Made by a program: the position numbers and the translations under genes
Assembly: GCF_010500895.1 (NCBI RefSeq)
Contig: NZ_JAAAWO010000002.1
Span: 62,001 to 126,000 of the forward strand
DNA: 64,000 bases
DNA from: Alteromonas genovensis
GTDB taxonomy: Bacteria > Pseudomonadota > Gammaproteobacteria > Enterobacterales > Alteromonadaceae
Direction of reading: 5' to 3'
Notes under the pieces: model-generated
Told to the model about the DNA's origin: nothing
The model's database searches: none
The model's input: the letters and a program-made list of their open reading frames with translations, nothing else
Shown here: one piece after another, positions 53,890 through 62,218 of the stretch
Position numbering within the stretch: the first letter of the stretch is position 1
Layout: each line of letters begins with the position of its first letter

Positions 53890-56084
53890 AAAAGCTAGCC
53901 ATTATATCGTGCGCCACAGCCGTGCTTTTATTTGCCGCGTCATCGCTGTCATTCCAGTCGCAGGCTGCCCACCCTAACTTAGTGATTACTGAACGTGATG
54001 TGGTTGACATGAGAGCGGCCGTAAAGGAAGGAGGTCGCTTTTCAAATGCCTATCATGCACTTAAGGCAAACATCGACTTTTACATGACGCAGCCAAATGT
54101 TGTACCTGTGCCAAAAGATGGCGGCGGCGGTTACACCCACGAACGTCATAAGAAAAACTATCAGCTTATGTACAACGCTGGCGTGTTGTATCAAATCAGC
54201 CAAAATGAAGCTTACGCCAACTACGTTAAAGATTTACTGCTCGATTACGCTGCACTGTACCCTACACTTGATGTGCACCCAAAACGAAAAGTAAAGTCGC
54301 AAAATCCTGGAAAGCTGTTTTGGCAGAGCCTAAATGAAGCCGTTTGGCTAGTGAATACCATTCAAGCCTACGATTTGGTTTATACGGCGCTAAGTGATGG
54401 TGAACGTGCAACTATAGAAAACAAGCTGTTAAAGCCAGTTGCACTATTTCTCTCGGAAGGCCAGCCTTCTACGTTTAACAAAGTGCATAATCACGGTACT
54501 TGGGCTACCGCTGGTGTAGGTATGGCTGGGTATGTGATGGACGAACCAGAATGGGTAGAGAAGGCGTTATACGACCTTGAAAAGTCGGGTAAAGGCGGTT
54601 TCCTGCGTCAGCTTGATACACTGTTCTCACCTCAGGGCTATTACAACGAAGGCCCTTATTACCAGCGTTATGCACTCATGCCCTTTGTTACTTTTGCCAA
54701 AGCGATTGAGAACAATCAGCCTGAAAGAGACGTGTTCGACTATCGCGATGGGGTTTTACTTAAAGCCATCGATACCACCATACAGCTAAGCTATAACGGC
54801 TTATTTTTCCCCATAAACGATGCTATTAAAAGCAAGGGGGTTGATACTATCGAACTGGTTTACGGTGTTACGGTAGCGTATGGGCGAACAGGTGATACAG
54901 CCTATTTAGACATTGCTGATAAGCAAGACCACATTGTATTAACTGGCGATGGCGTAAAGGTAGCAAAAGCCTTAGACGATGGCTTGACTACGCCTTATAA
55001 GTTTCGCTCAGTGGCATTCGGCGACGGTAAAGACGGCGATGAAGGCGCTTTGGTAGTCATGCGCAGCGAGACAAATGGTGATTCTGCAGTACTGTTTAAA
55101 CCCGCAGCTCAAGGGTTAGGCCATGGTCATTTCGATAAACTCACATGGCAGTTCTATGATGCAGGTGAAGAAATCGTATCTGATTATGGTGCTGCGCGTT
55201 TTTTAAATGTGGAAGCAAAATTTGGTGGTCGTTATCTGCCGGAAAACAACAGTTATGCTAAACAAACTGTTGCGCATAACACGGTAGTTGTCGATGAAAA
55301 AAGTCATTTCGATGGAAACGTTAAGATTGGAAATCGCAATGCTCCCACATTGAATTTCTTTGAAACGAACGCATTTGGCACGATAGCCAATGGAGAGATT
55401 GAAACCGCCTATGATGATGTGTCGCTAGAAAGAACATTGGCCCTAATTGACCTTCCAAAAATAGACAAAACGGTTGCGCTGGATATTTTCGACGTGACCT
55501 CATCAAGTAATCATCAGCTCGACCTTCCGCTTCATTACAAAGGGCATTTAATTGATACCAGCTTTCCAATGACGGCAAACACATCTTCACTTCCAGCCCT
55601 AGGTAAAGATAACGGTTATCAGCACCTTTGGCTTAAGGCTCAGGGAACGGTTGAAGACACCTTATCAAGAGTGACCTGGCTTAACGAAAATGGACACTTC
55701 TATTCTCAACTAAGCTTAGTGACTTCTCCAGAAACCTTTTTATTCACTCAGCTTGGTGCTGGCGACCCTAATTTTAACCTTCGAAATGAAAATGGATTTA
55801 TTCGCAGAGTAGAGGGGGCTTCATCTCACCAGTTTGTGTCTGTGCTTGAGCCTCATGGGAGCTACAACCCAAGCAAGGAGTTTACGCTTAATGCATCAAG
55901 CTCAATAACGGCGCTTTCAATGGATGAAGAGTCTGGGATTGTGCTGGTTACACTAACTGCCGCCGAGCATACGTTTCTGATTGCGATAGACAAGCGAAGC
56001 GCCGCTGCAGATGAATCAAATTCTTTCACTTTTAACAATACTTCATATTCTCTTGATGGCCGATTTGCCGTTTATGAGCTGTAA
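53886..56084 (+). CDS. PL17 oligoalginate lyase (exolytic)
   Basis: A 732-residue protein with a signal peptide (ending QSQAA). An (alpha/alpha) barrel N-terminal domain carries the PL17 catalytic segments NKVHNHGTWATAGVG (His near 202) and YYNEGPYYQRYA (Tyr near 258). A heparinase II/III-like beta-sandwich has GHGHFDKLTWQFYDAG (about 411-426) and VAHNTVVVDEKS. PL17 enzymes release unsaturated monouronate (which becomes DEH) from oligoalginates, the step after PL6 and PL7 action. It is co-translated with the PL6 gene (4-base overlap) and followed by kdgF. The signal peptide suggests a periplasmic place of action. Confidence 0.93.
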   Translation: MKKLAIISCATAVLLFAASSLSFQSQAAHPNLVITERDVVDMRAAVKEGGRFSNAYHALKANIDFYMTQPNVVPVPKDGGGGYTHERHKKNYQLMYNAGVLYQISQNEAYANYVKDLLLDYAALYPTLDVHPKRKVKSQNPGKLFWQSLNEAVWLVNTIQAYDLVYTALSDGERATIENKLLKPVALFLSEGQPSTFNKVHNHGTWATAGVGMAGYVMDEPEWVEKALYDLEKSGKGGFLRQLDTLFSPQGYYNEGPYYQRYALMPFVTFAKAIENNQPERDVFDYRDGVLLKAIDTTIQLSYNGLFFPINDAIKSKGVDTIELVYGVTVAYGRTGDTAYLDIADKQDHIVLTGDGVKVAKALDDGLTTPYKFRSVAFGDGKDGDEGALVVMRSETNGDSAVLFKPAAQGLGHGHFDKLTWQFYDAGEEIVSDYGAARFLNVEAKFGGRYLPENNSYAKQTVAHNTVVVDEKSHFDGNVKIGNRNAPTLNFFETNAFGTIANGEIETAYDDVSLERTLALIDLPKIDKTVALDIFDVTSSSNHQLDLPLHYKGHLIDTSFPMTANTSSLPALGKDNGYQHLWLKAQGTVEDTLSRVTWLNENGHFYSQLSLVTSPETFLFTQLGAGDPNFNLRNENGFIRRVEGASSHQFVSVLEPHGSYNPSKEFTLNASSSITALSMDEESGIVLVTLTAAEHTFLIAIDKRSAAADESNSFTFNNTSYSLDGRFAVYEL

Positions 56085-56104
56085 CACGATTAGGAATAGA
56101 TATT

Positions 56105-56449
56105 ATGAATAAGCAAAGCGAACACTTTTTATTCGGCAATGACACACCTATTGAAGACTTAGGTAATGGTTTAAAGCGTCAAATGCTTGGATTTAATCAC
56201 GAGTTGATGGCAGTTAAAGTGTTTTTTGATAAAGGCGCTGAGGGTTACACCCATAAACATCGTCACTCACAGGTGACCTATGTAGAGTCTGGTGAATTTC
56301 ATTTCAGCATCGACGGTGAGATGAAAATTCTCAAAGCCGGAGATAGCTGTTTAATTCCTCCCCATGTGGAGCACGGTGCAGTATGCCCAACAGGTGGTGT
56401 GTTAATCGATACATTTAGTCCTGCACGCGAAGACTTCGTAGGGGAATAG
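56105..56449 (+). CDS. kdgF: KdgF, cupin that linearises unsaturated uronates
   Basis: A 114-residue single-domain cupin. Metal ligands are visible in HKHRHSQ (residues 50-56) and His90 in PPHVEHG. KdgF converts the unsaturated monouronates released by lyases into linear ketonized sugars (DEH from alginate, DKI from pectin), which otherwise happens slowly by itself. No signal peptide is seen, so it acts in the cytoplasm. It sits between the PL17 gene and the transporter, 3 bases ahead of the latter. Confidence 0.92.
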   Translation: MNKQSEHFLFGNDTPIEDLGNGLKRQMLGFNHELMAVKVFFDKGAEGYTHKHRHSQVTYVESGEFHFSIDGEMKILKAGDSCLIPPHVEHGAVCPTGGVLIDTFSPAREDFVGE

Positions 56450-56451
56450 CC

Positions 56452-57753
56452 ATGAAAGTAAACGGCTTACGCTGGTGGGTAATAGCACTTATTGCGCTTG
56501 CTACCATCATTAATTACATCGACCGTCAGGCGCTGAGTGTGCTTTGGCCGGACATTGTTGAAGATTTGTTCCCAGATAAAAGCGCGCTAGAGCGAAAGCA
56601 GATTTACGCCAATATCTCTATTGTGTTTGTTTTCGCATACGCCTTTGGTCAAGCTATATTTGGGAAGGTGTTTGACTGGGTAGGTACCCGATTGGGCTTT
56701 GTTTTATCCATTGGAGTGTGGTCACTGGCTACCGTGTTACATGCCTTTGCACAAGGTGTACTTAGCTTTAGTTTCTTCCGTGCTATTCTTGGTGTTGCCG
56801 AAGCGGGTAACTGGCCGGGTGCTGCGAAGGGCAATGCCGAGTGGTTCCCCACCAAAGAGCGTGCTCTAGCACAGGGCATTTTCAATTCAGGTGCCGCTAT
56901 CGGTGGCATAATCGCTATTCCCGCTATAGCAATGCTTACCATTTATTTTAACTGGCAAATGGTATTTGTGATTGTAGGTGCAATTGGTTTCCTATGGTTG
57001 GTTCCATGGCTTATTTTGGTGAAGTCGCCGCCAGGCAGTCACCCTTGGATAACGGAAGAAGAAAAGCAGTATATTCTTACCGGCCAGCGCGCAGAAGATA
57101 AAGATGAGCATGGCAATGCGTGTGAAGAATACAACCCGTCTACCGCTGAGTTATTAAGGCATAAAGAAAGCTGGGGCGTTATTATTGCGTCAGCCGCTAT
57201 CGATCCTATTTGGTGGTTATTTGTATTCTGGATCCCTATCTATCTTAACGAAGTTTATGGCATGGACGTACAGTCTATTGGCCTTTACGGTTGGGTGCCT
57301 TATGTGGGCGCCATGTTCGGAGCGTGGTTTGGTGGTCTGCTTGCGCAAAATAGACTGAAAGCAGGTTGGAACATCAACAAAACGCGAAAGCTCACTATTA
57401 CGTTAGGCTGTCTTATCATGCTGCCTGCGTTGCTGGCGATGGCAAATCCTGGCGCACCTGTGATTGCGGTATTGATCATGGCCGTTATTTTGTTTGGATT
57501 CCAAACTGCAATCGGCAATGTTCAAACACTACCTAGCGATTTACTAGGAAGAAAAGCGGTTGGCACGTTATCAGGATTTTCCGGGATGGCCGCAAAACTT
57601 GGTGCGGTAGGACTCACATCGTTGGTGCCTTTTTTAACCGCTGATGGCAATTACACCCCCGCTTTTGTAATCGGTGCTTCGTTAGCCATTATTGCGATGG
57701 CTGCTGTGTGGTTCCTTATCCCTAAAGTTGAGCCGTTAAAAAGGTTGAAATAA
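56452..57753 (+). CDS. MFS transporter, hexuronate (ACS/ExuT) family, likely DEH/uronate importer
   Basis: A 433-residue inner-membrane permease with 12 predicted helices. Family features include RWWVIALIALATIINYIDRQALSVLWP at the N-terminus, GVAEAGNWPGAAKGNAEWFPTKERALAQGIFNSGAAIG (a strongly conserved ACS-family loop) and DPIWWLFVFWIPIYL. Members carry hexuronates with protons. In alginate clusters this type takes up the monomer or DEH from the periplasm. It starts 3 bases after kdgF. A hairpin follows at 57763. Confidence 0.9.
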   Translation: MKVNGLRWWVIALIALATIINYIDRQALSVLWPDIVEDLFPDKSALERKQIYANISIVFVFAYAFGQAIFGKVFDWVGTRLGFVLSIGVWSLATVLHAFAQGVLSFSFFRAILGVAEAGNWPGAAKGNAEWFPTKERALAQGIFNSGAAIGGIIAIPAIAMLTIYFNWQMVFVIVGAIGFLWLVPWLILVKSPPGSHPWITEEEKQYILTGQRAEDKDEHGNACEEYNPSTAELLRHKESWGVIIASAAIDPIWWLFVFWIPIYLNEVYGMDVQSIGLYGWVPYVGAMFGAWFGGLLAQNRLKAGWNINKTRKLTITLGCLIMLPALLAMANPGAPVIAVLIMAVILFGFQTAIGNVQTLPSDLLGRKAVGTLSGFSGMAAKLGAVGLTSLVPFLTADGNYTPAFVIGASLAIIAMAAVWFLIPKVEPLKRLK

Positions 57754-57762
57754 CGCTAGCAG

Positions 57763-57784
57763 TGCCCCGCTTAACAGCGGGGCA
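57763..57784 (+). terminator. GC-rich intercistronic hairpin before kdgK
   Basis: A 9-base stem, TGCCCCGCT with AGCGGGGCA, has a TAAC loop and no T run, between the transporter and kdgK. It more likely protects or trims the mRNA than ends transcription fully. Confidence 0.6.
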
Positions 57785-57820
57785 GGCAGCTGACCTCACA
57801 ACGTAAATTGAGTGCAAATA

Positions 57821-58741
57821 ATGAAAAAAATCTGCTTTATGGGCGAATGCATGGTTGAGCTGCGTCCGGTCGAGCCTCAAAAGCTGAATCAGTCATTTGC
57901 TGGTGATGTTTATAACTCTGCGGTTTACCTAACCCGCTGTTTTGCTCACGTTAGCGCGGCCATGTTAACTGCTGTTGGAAGCGACAGACTGAGCAACGAG
58001 ATGGTGACTCGATTCAAGCAAGACGACCTTGATACATCGTATGTGTTTCAGCATCAAACTCGCTCCACGGGGCTTTACTTAATAGAAACTGACGAAACAG
58101 GTGAACGTAGCTTTACCTATTGGCGCAGTGAGTCTGCCGCGAAACAAATAATGTCGTTTATCACACAAGCGCAAATAGATTCGCTTAGCGACCTAGACCA
58201 ATTTGTATTTTCAGGAATATCCATAGCAATCATTGAAGCTGGCGATAGAGAAGCGTTTTGGCAGTTCCTCAACACATTGAAATCAAAAGGGGTTCAAATT
58301 GTTTTTGACCCTAACTACCGCGCTAGGTTGTGGAAAAACGAGTCTGAGGCAGTGATAAATTTCGACCGCGCCTTTGAACTCTGTGACGTCACACTTGCTG
58401 GGGTAGAAGACTTAACCTCTCTTTATGGCGTCCACACCTCTGAAGAGGTGCTCAGCCTGTGTCAAAAGCATGATATCGGTGAAATCATTGTCAAAGATGG
58501 ACCTTCCTCAGTTATCTCGTGGTTCGACAACGAATGTTTAGAGCACGCTATCACTCCCGTTACCAACGTTGTTGATACCACATCAGCAGGTGATGCCTTT
58601 AATGGCGTGTATTTGGGCGCAAGACTTTCGGGTAGCACTATCAGTGATGCGATTTCACTTGCTGCAAAAGCGGCTGGCATAGTTATTCAACACCCAGGAG
58701 CTATTGTCCCGAAGGGGCTGGTTGAGAAGGCCATTAGTTGA
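57821..58741 (+). CDS. kdgK: 2-keto-3-deoxygluconate kinase
   Basis: A 306-residue PfkB-family sugar kinase that makes KDPG from 2-keto-3-deoxygluconate and ATP. The start is the ATG at 57821 (MKKICFMGECMVELRPV); a GTG at 57812 would add three residues. Motifs: GECMVELRP, FAGDVYNSAVYLTRCF, FDPNYRARLW (a KdgK hallmark), and the ATP/catalytic VVDTTSAGDAFNGVYLGARLSG with the base Asp near 257. It follows the transporter across a hairpin and precedes eda by 224 bases. The last codons belong to a degenerate tandem repeat. Confidence 0.93.
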   Translation: MKKICFMGECMVELRPVEPQKLNQSFAGDVYNSAVYLTRCFAHVSAAMLTAVGSDRLSNEMVTRFKQDDLDTSYVFQHQTRSTGLYLIETDETGERSFTYWRSESAAKQIMSFITQAQIDSLSDLDQFVFSGISIAIIEAGDREAFWQFLNTLKSKGVQIVFDPNYRARLWKNESEAVINFDRAFELCDVTLAGVEDLTSLYGVHTSEEVLSLCQKHDIGEIIVKDGPSSVISWFDNECLEHAITPVTNVVDTTSAGDAFNGVYLGARLSGSTISDAISLAAKAAGIVIQHPGAIVPKGLVEKAIS

Positions 58742-58782
58742 AAAGGTATTTGTTGAGAAGGCCATTCGTTTAAAAGATCATC
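58721..58782 (+). repeat. Four-unit 15-16-base tandem repeat spanning the kdgK stop
   Basis: The units GTTGAGAAGGCCATTA, GTTGAAAAGGTATTT, GTTGAGAAGGCCATTC and GTTTAAAAGATCATC follow each other. The first encodes the VEKAIS end of KdgK, and the others lie after the stop. Units 1 and 3 share 15 exact bases, which points to local duplication of the gene's end. Confidence 0.75.
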
Positions 58783-58965
58783 ACAAGCTAGAAAGTAGCA
58801 GCCGATGGTACAGACATGCTATCCACATGTTTTCCTAGCGCCTCAAAAGAGACGAAACAAAGCGCGAACAAAATGATATGTATACGCGCAATTACACAAT
58901 AGACACTGCACTTATGCACTGAGTTCGGGGCTTTTGCCACGAAAAAACAATATGGAGATTTTCAA

Positions 58966-59586
58966 ATGACCCGTTTTTCTGAATTAATGTCGGGACAGAC
59001 TCTACTGCCCATTATCCAAGCCAATTCGAGTGAAGAAGGTGTGAACATCGCCAAAGCGATGGCTGAGGCTGGTCTTAATTTAGTAGAAGTGGTTCTTCGT
59101 ACTGAGGCATCACTTGATGCATTAAGTGCTATCAAAAAAGAAGTCCCTTCACTATGCGTTGGCGCAGGGACAGTGATTAATAAAGATATTTTGAAGAAGG
59201 CCATTGATGCAGGCTCAGACTTTATTGTTACGCCCGCAGTATCAAGAGGGCTTTTAGCTGACCTTTCATCTTGCGGGTTACCCGTGCTTCCAGGTGTGTC
59301 CAACACGGGCGATATATTACTTGCGCTAGAAGCGGGCTTTGAAGAGCAAAAACTTTTTCCTGCGTCACTCTCCGGTGGTGCTCCTTTTTTGAGTGCAGTC
59401 TCCTCGGTATTTAAATCAGTTTCTTTCTGTCCGACTGGTGGCGTAAACCAAAATAATCAATCTGACTATCTCTCCTTGCCCAATGTTTTCGCCGTAGGTG
59501 GTACATGGATAGCCAAGAAAGAATGGGTTGCAGAGGGTAACTGGCAAGCGGTTACTGACGCGTGTCGAGAAGCAACAAAAGGCTAA
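58966..59586 (+). CDS. eda: KDPG (2-keto-3-deoxy-6-phosphogluconate) aldolase
   Basis: A 206-residue class I aldolase that splits KDPG into pyruvate and glyceraldehyde-3-phosphate. Key residues: Glu in NLVEVVLRTEAS (about 41), VGAGTVINKD, DFIVTPAVSRGL, PVLPGVSNTGDI and the Schiff-base lysine in QKLFPAS (about 128), then CPTGGVNQNN and VGGTWIAKK. The ribosome-binding site GGAG is good. The fructose-bisphosphate aldolase gene starts 5 bases downstream, so the two are co-transcribed. A second eda for the general Entner-Doudoroff route may exist elsewhere in the genome. Confidence 0.93.
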   Translation: MTRFSELMSGQTLLPIIQANSSEEGVNIAKAMAEAGLNLVEVVLRTEASLDALSAIKKEVPSLCVGAGTVINKDILKKAIDAGSDFIVTPAVSRGLLADLSSCGLPVLPGVSNTGDILLALEAGFEEQKLFPASLSGGAPFLSAVSSVFKSVSFCPTGGVNQNNQSDYLSLPNVFAVGGTWIAKKEWVAEGNWQAVTDACREATKG

Positions 59587-59591
59587 TTATT

Positions 59592-60671
59592 ATGGATAGT
59601 ATAAGGTCTACCATTAAACCCGGCGTGGCGCTTGGTGAAGAAGTGTCATCACTGTACGCCCATGCACGGCATAACGAGTATGCTTTTCCTGCGGTAAATG
59701 TTATCGGCACGCAGTCAATTAACGCCACGTTAGAAGCTGCAAAAAAAGTCGACTCTCCCGTTATTATTCAACTTTCACATGGCGGAGCGCAGTTTTTCTG
59801 CGGTAAAGGCTTGTCACTTCCGGCAGATGATAGAGCCGTTATCGGTGCGGTGGCTGCAGCTAATTACGTGCACCACGTCGCTGAAAAGTATGATGTGGCA
59901 GTGATGCTACATACCGATCATGCAGCCAAAAAGTTGCTGCCATGGATTGATGGCCTTCTCGATGAAGGTGAAAAGCACTATGCGCGAACCGGAAAGCCTT
60001 TATTTAGCTCGCACATGATAGACCTTTCAGAGGAATCTTTAGAAGAGAATATTGAAATTTGCGCTAAGTATCTCTCTAGGATGGCAAAGATTGGAATGAC
60101 CCTTGAGATAGAGCTTGGCTGCACAGGTGGCGAGGAGGATGGTGTTGATAATAGCGATATGGACAATGCCATGCTGTACACCCAGCCTGAAGATGTTGCC
60201 TACGCATATAAAGAGTTAAGCAAAATCAGCGACAACTTTATTATTGCTGCCTCATTTGGGAATGTTCACGGCGTTTATAAGCCTGGAAATGTGGTTCTGA
60301 CGCCACAAATTCTTAAAGATTCTCAGCACTATGTTTCGCAACAGTTTTCTCTTCCTAAAAACAGCCTGAATTTTGTCTTTCATGGTGGTAGTGGTTCAGA
60401 GCCAGAGAAGATAAAAGAATCGTTGGGGTATGGTGTAGTAAAAATGAATATTGATACCGACACTCAGTGGGCAACGTGGGAAGGCGTGCTTGATTACTAC
60501 AACGATAAATCGGGTTACTTACAAGGGCAAATTGGCAACCCTGACGGCGACGATAAGCCTAATAAGAAGTTTTACGACCCCCGTGTGTGGTTGCGACATG
60601 CAGAAACCAACATGGTCAAAAGACTTGAGCAGTGTTTTGCTGACTTAAATTGTATAGGGCGTTACACATAA
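59592..60671 (+). CDS. fbaA: Class II fructose-1,6-bisphosphate aldolase
   Basis: A 359-residue zinc aldolase of the E. coli FbaA type. The ATG at 59592 is chosen (MDSIRSTIKPGVALGEEV) with AAGG upstream; an earlier GTG would overlap eda. Motifs: FPAVNVIGTQSINATLEAA, VMLHTDHAAKKLLPW (catalytic and metal residues near 108-111), SSHMIDLSEESLEENI, EIELGCTGGEEDGVDN, ASFGNVHGVYKPGNV, FHGGSGS and VKMNIDTDTQWATWEG. It catalyses reversible cleavage of fructose-1,6-bisphosphate. Next to eda it may send the glyceraldehyde-3-phosphate formed from alginate into gluconeogenesis. FbaA genes are usually not part of uronate clusters. Confidence 0.95.
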   Translation: MDSIRSTIKPGVALGEEVSSLYAHARHNEYAFPAVNVIGTQSINATLEAAKKVDSPVIIQLSHGGAQFFCGKGLSLPADDRAVIGAVAAANYVHHVAEKYDVAVMLHTDHAAKKLLPWIDGLLDEGEKHYARTGKPLFSSHMIDLSEESLEENIEICAKYLSRMAKIGMTLEIELGCTGGEEDGVDNSDMDNAMLYTQPEDVAYAYKELSKISDNFIIAASFGNVHGVYKPGNVVLTPQILKDSQHYVSQQFSLPKNSLNFVFHGGSGSEPEKIKESLGYGVVKMNIDTDTQWATWEGVLDYYNDKSGYLQGQIGNPDGDDKPNKKFYDPRVWLRHAETNMVKRLEQCFADLNCIGRYT

Positions 60672-61349
60672 TGCGTCGACGTACTCTTTTACTCAAATGG
60701 TGTTGGAACCGATCTAATTATGCTGATTAGGCCGATGCTTTGACGATGTACTATAGGCATCTGACAAGTACACAGCTAGCGAATGGTGAAAAGTACTAGA
60801 CATACAGCCACACGGTATTCATCAACGTGTTCCCGTAGCGATGGGCTCTAGCGTGCCAGTTTGTGCTTATAATTCGCAAACGAAATAGCTAACCAACCAC
60901 GGTAGAAATAGAGGTGTAAATGCACCCTTCGGCCTTACCAAAATACGTTGCTAAGCATTAAGGATAAATGCTTTTGACCGTTTATTGTGCGATTGCTAAG
61001 TGAATATTGAGCGTGTTGTTTGAATGCTTATGTTAGTAAAATACTGATTATTTCAGTCTTTTGCGTTTTTTAAGTAGGCTGAAATATGCACGAATTAAAA
61101 TATTACCAATTGCGTGTATATTGGCGGAAAAAAAATGGCATAATATGGGCCTGCATGCGTACTAAATGGGTATATTGGACACAACAGTTTAGTGATATTT
61201 TCTTGGTCATTTTAACTTAGAAAATAGGCAAATTTAGAAGTTATGTGTGATGTTCAAGGGAATGTAATCGTTGGCTACAAAATTGACTATACCCAGCGAA
61301 GCAGTAAACGTGCTTAAGTATTTAGCAATTATTTTTAAAAGGTTCGACC
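60672..61349. other. 678-base gene-free region upstream of the GntR regulator
   Basis: No convincing coding sequence. A 19-codon frame (60671-60730) overlaps the fbaA stop as TAATG but looks random. Near 61103-61124, TTACCAA and TTGG half-sites with the TTGGT/ACCAA theme lie close to a TATA-rich segment (TTGGCG, 17 bases, TATGGG) that could be the regulator's promoter, which would fit autoregulation. The leader between there and the ATG is about 200 bases. Confidence 0.4.
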
Positions 61350-62087
61350 ATGAAAAACCGTCGCATGTTCTGGCAAATAGCCGAAAAAATCCAGTCATTA
61401 ATTGAATCTGGATTATACCCTCCAGGAAGTAGACTACCTCCAGAGCGAGAACTTGCGGAATCCTTTAACGTGAGTCGGCCGACGATCCGTGAGGCGATCA
61501 TTGCACTAGAAGTTCTGCAGCTTGTTGAAGTGAAAACAAGCTCTGGTGTGTACGTGCTCGATAAACCCAAAAATAATAATGATGCACCGGCCGAAACAAT
61601 AAGTGCTTTTGAACTAACACAAGCGCGTGCTCTTGTTGAAGGTGAGGCCGCGGCGCTAGCTGCACTGTCGATCACTGATGAAGAGCTAAAAGCACTGGCG
61701 GCAACCCTTGATGCCATGGAGTCGGGTATAGAGGCGGAAAAAGCCGACCGTGAATTCCATATCATTATTTCAAAAGCAACCCGTAACAAAGCTATTTTGC
61801 TTGCAGTGAATAAATTTTGGTCGTTAAGAGATTCTCAGCCGCAGATTACACAGGCCTATAGCAATGTTTGCAGTCAGTCAGACAGAGACAGATTGGAAGA
61901 ACATACTAAAATCTACCAGAGCCTAAAAGAGCGTAACTCACAAGCAGCCCGCGCTGCCATGCATGCTCATTTCAACAGACTCATTAATGCATTATTCGAA
62001 GCGAGCGAGGCACAGGCGCTAGAAGAGGTTCGTAAAAAGACGAGTCAGACAAGAGACTTGTATTCGCTAAGTCATCTGCGCAACTAA
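61350..62087 (+). CDS. GntR-family (FadR subfamily) regulator of the alginate locus
   Basis: A 245-residue repressor-type regulator. The winged helix-turn-helix (residues 5-70) contains LPPERELAESFNVSRPTIREAIIALEVLQLVEV. The C-terminal FCD ligand domain keeps the metal-binding pattern DREFHIIISKA, EEHTKIYQSL and AMHAHFNRLI. UxuR/ExuR-like FCD regulators respond to sugar acids. Here KDPG, KDG or DEH would be a sensible effector (inference). Position at the end of the catabolic genes and the TTGGT/ACCAA dyads at the receptor and reductase promoters suggest that it controls the locus. Ribosome-binding site AAGG is present. Confidence 0.87.
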   Translation: MKNRRMFWQIAEKIQSLIESGLYPPGSRLPPERELAESFNVSRPTIREAIIALEVLQLVEVKTSSGVYVLDKPKNNNDAPAETISAFELTQARALVEGEAAALAALSITDEELKALAATLDAMESGIEAEKADREFHIIISKATRNKAILLAVNKFWSLRDSQPQITQAYSNVCSQSDRDRLEEHTKIYQSLKERNSQAARAAMHAHFNRLINALFEASEAQALEEVRKKTSQTRDLYSLSHLRN

Positions 62088-62150
62088 ATCGCCACGTTGC
62101 CAACACGGCCCCAACTCGCCCCCAATATGCCTCTAACATACGAAAATAAA

Positions 62151-62186
62151 AAAACCTACTATGCAGCGCCTCGCATAGTAGGTTTT
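62151..62186. terminator. Bidirectional terminator between the GntR and PL7 genes
   Basis: A perfect 14-base stem, AAAACCTACTATGC with GCATAGTAGGTTTT, has an 8-base loop and an extra A run upstream. It is suited to both convergent transcripts. Confidence 0.9.
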
Positions 62187-62218
62187 AGATATCCCTTGTT
62201 AACTTCCCTTGCTAATAC

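Noticed and set aside
60671..60730. Nineteen-codon frame that overlaps the fbaA stop as TAATG
   Set aside because: The stop-start overlap is attractive, but the peptide has no recognisable character and the following sequence shows no coding signal.
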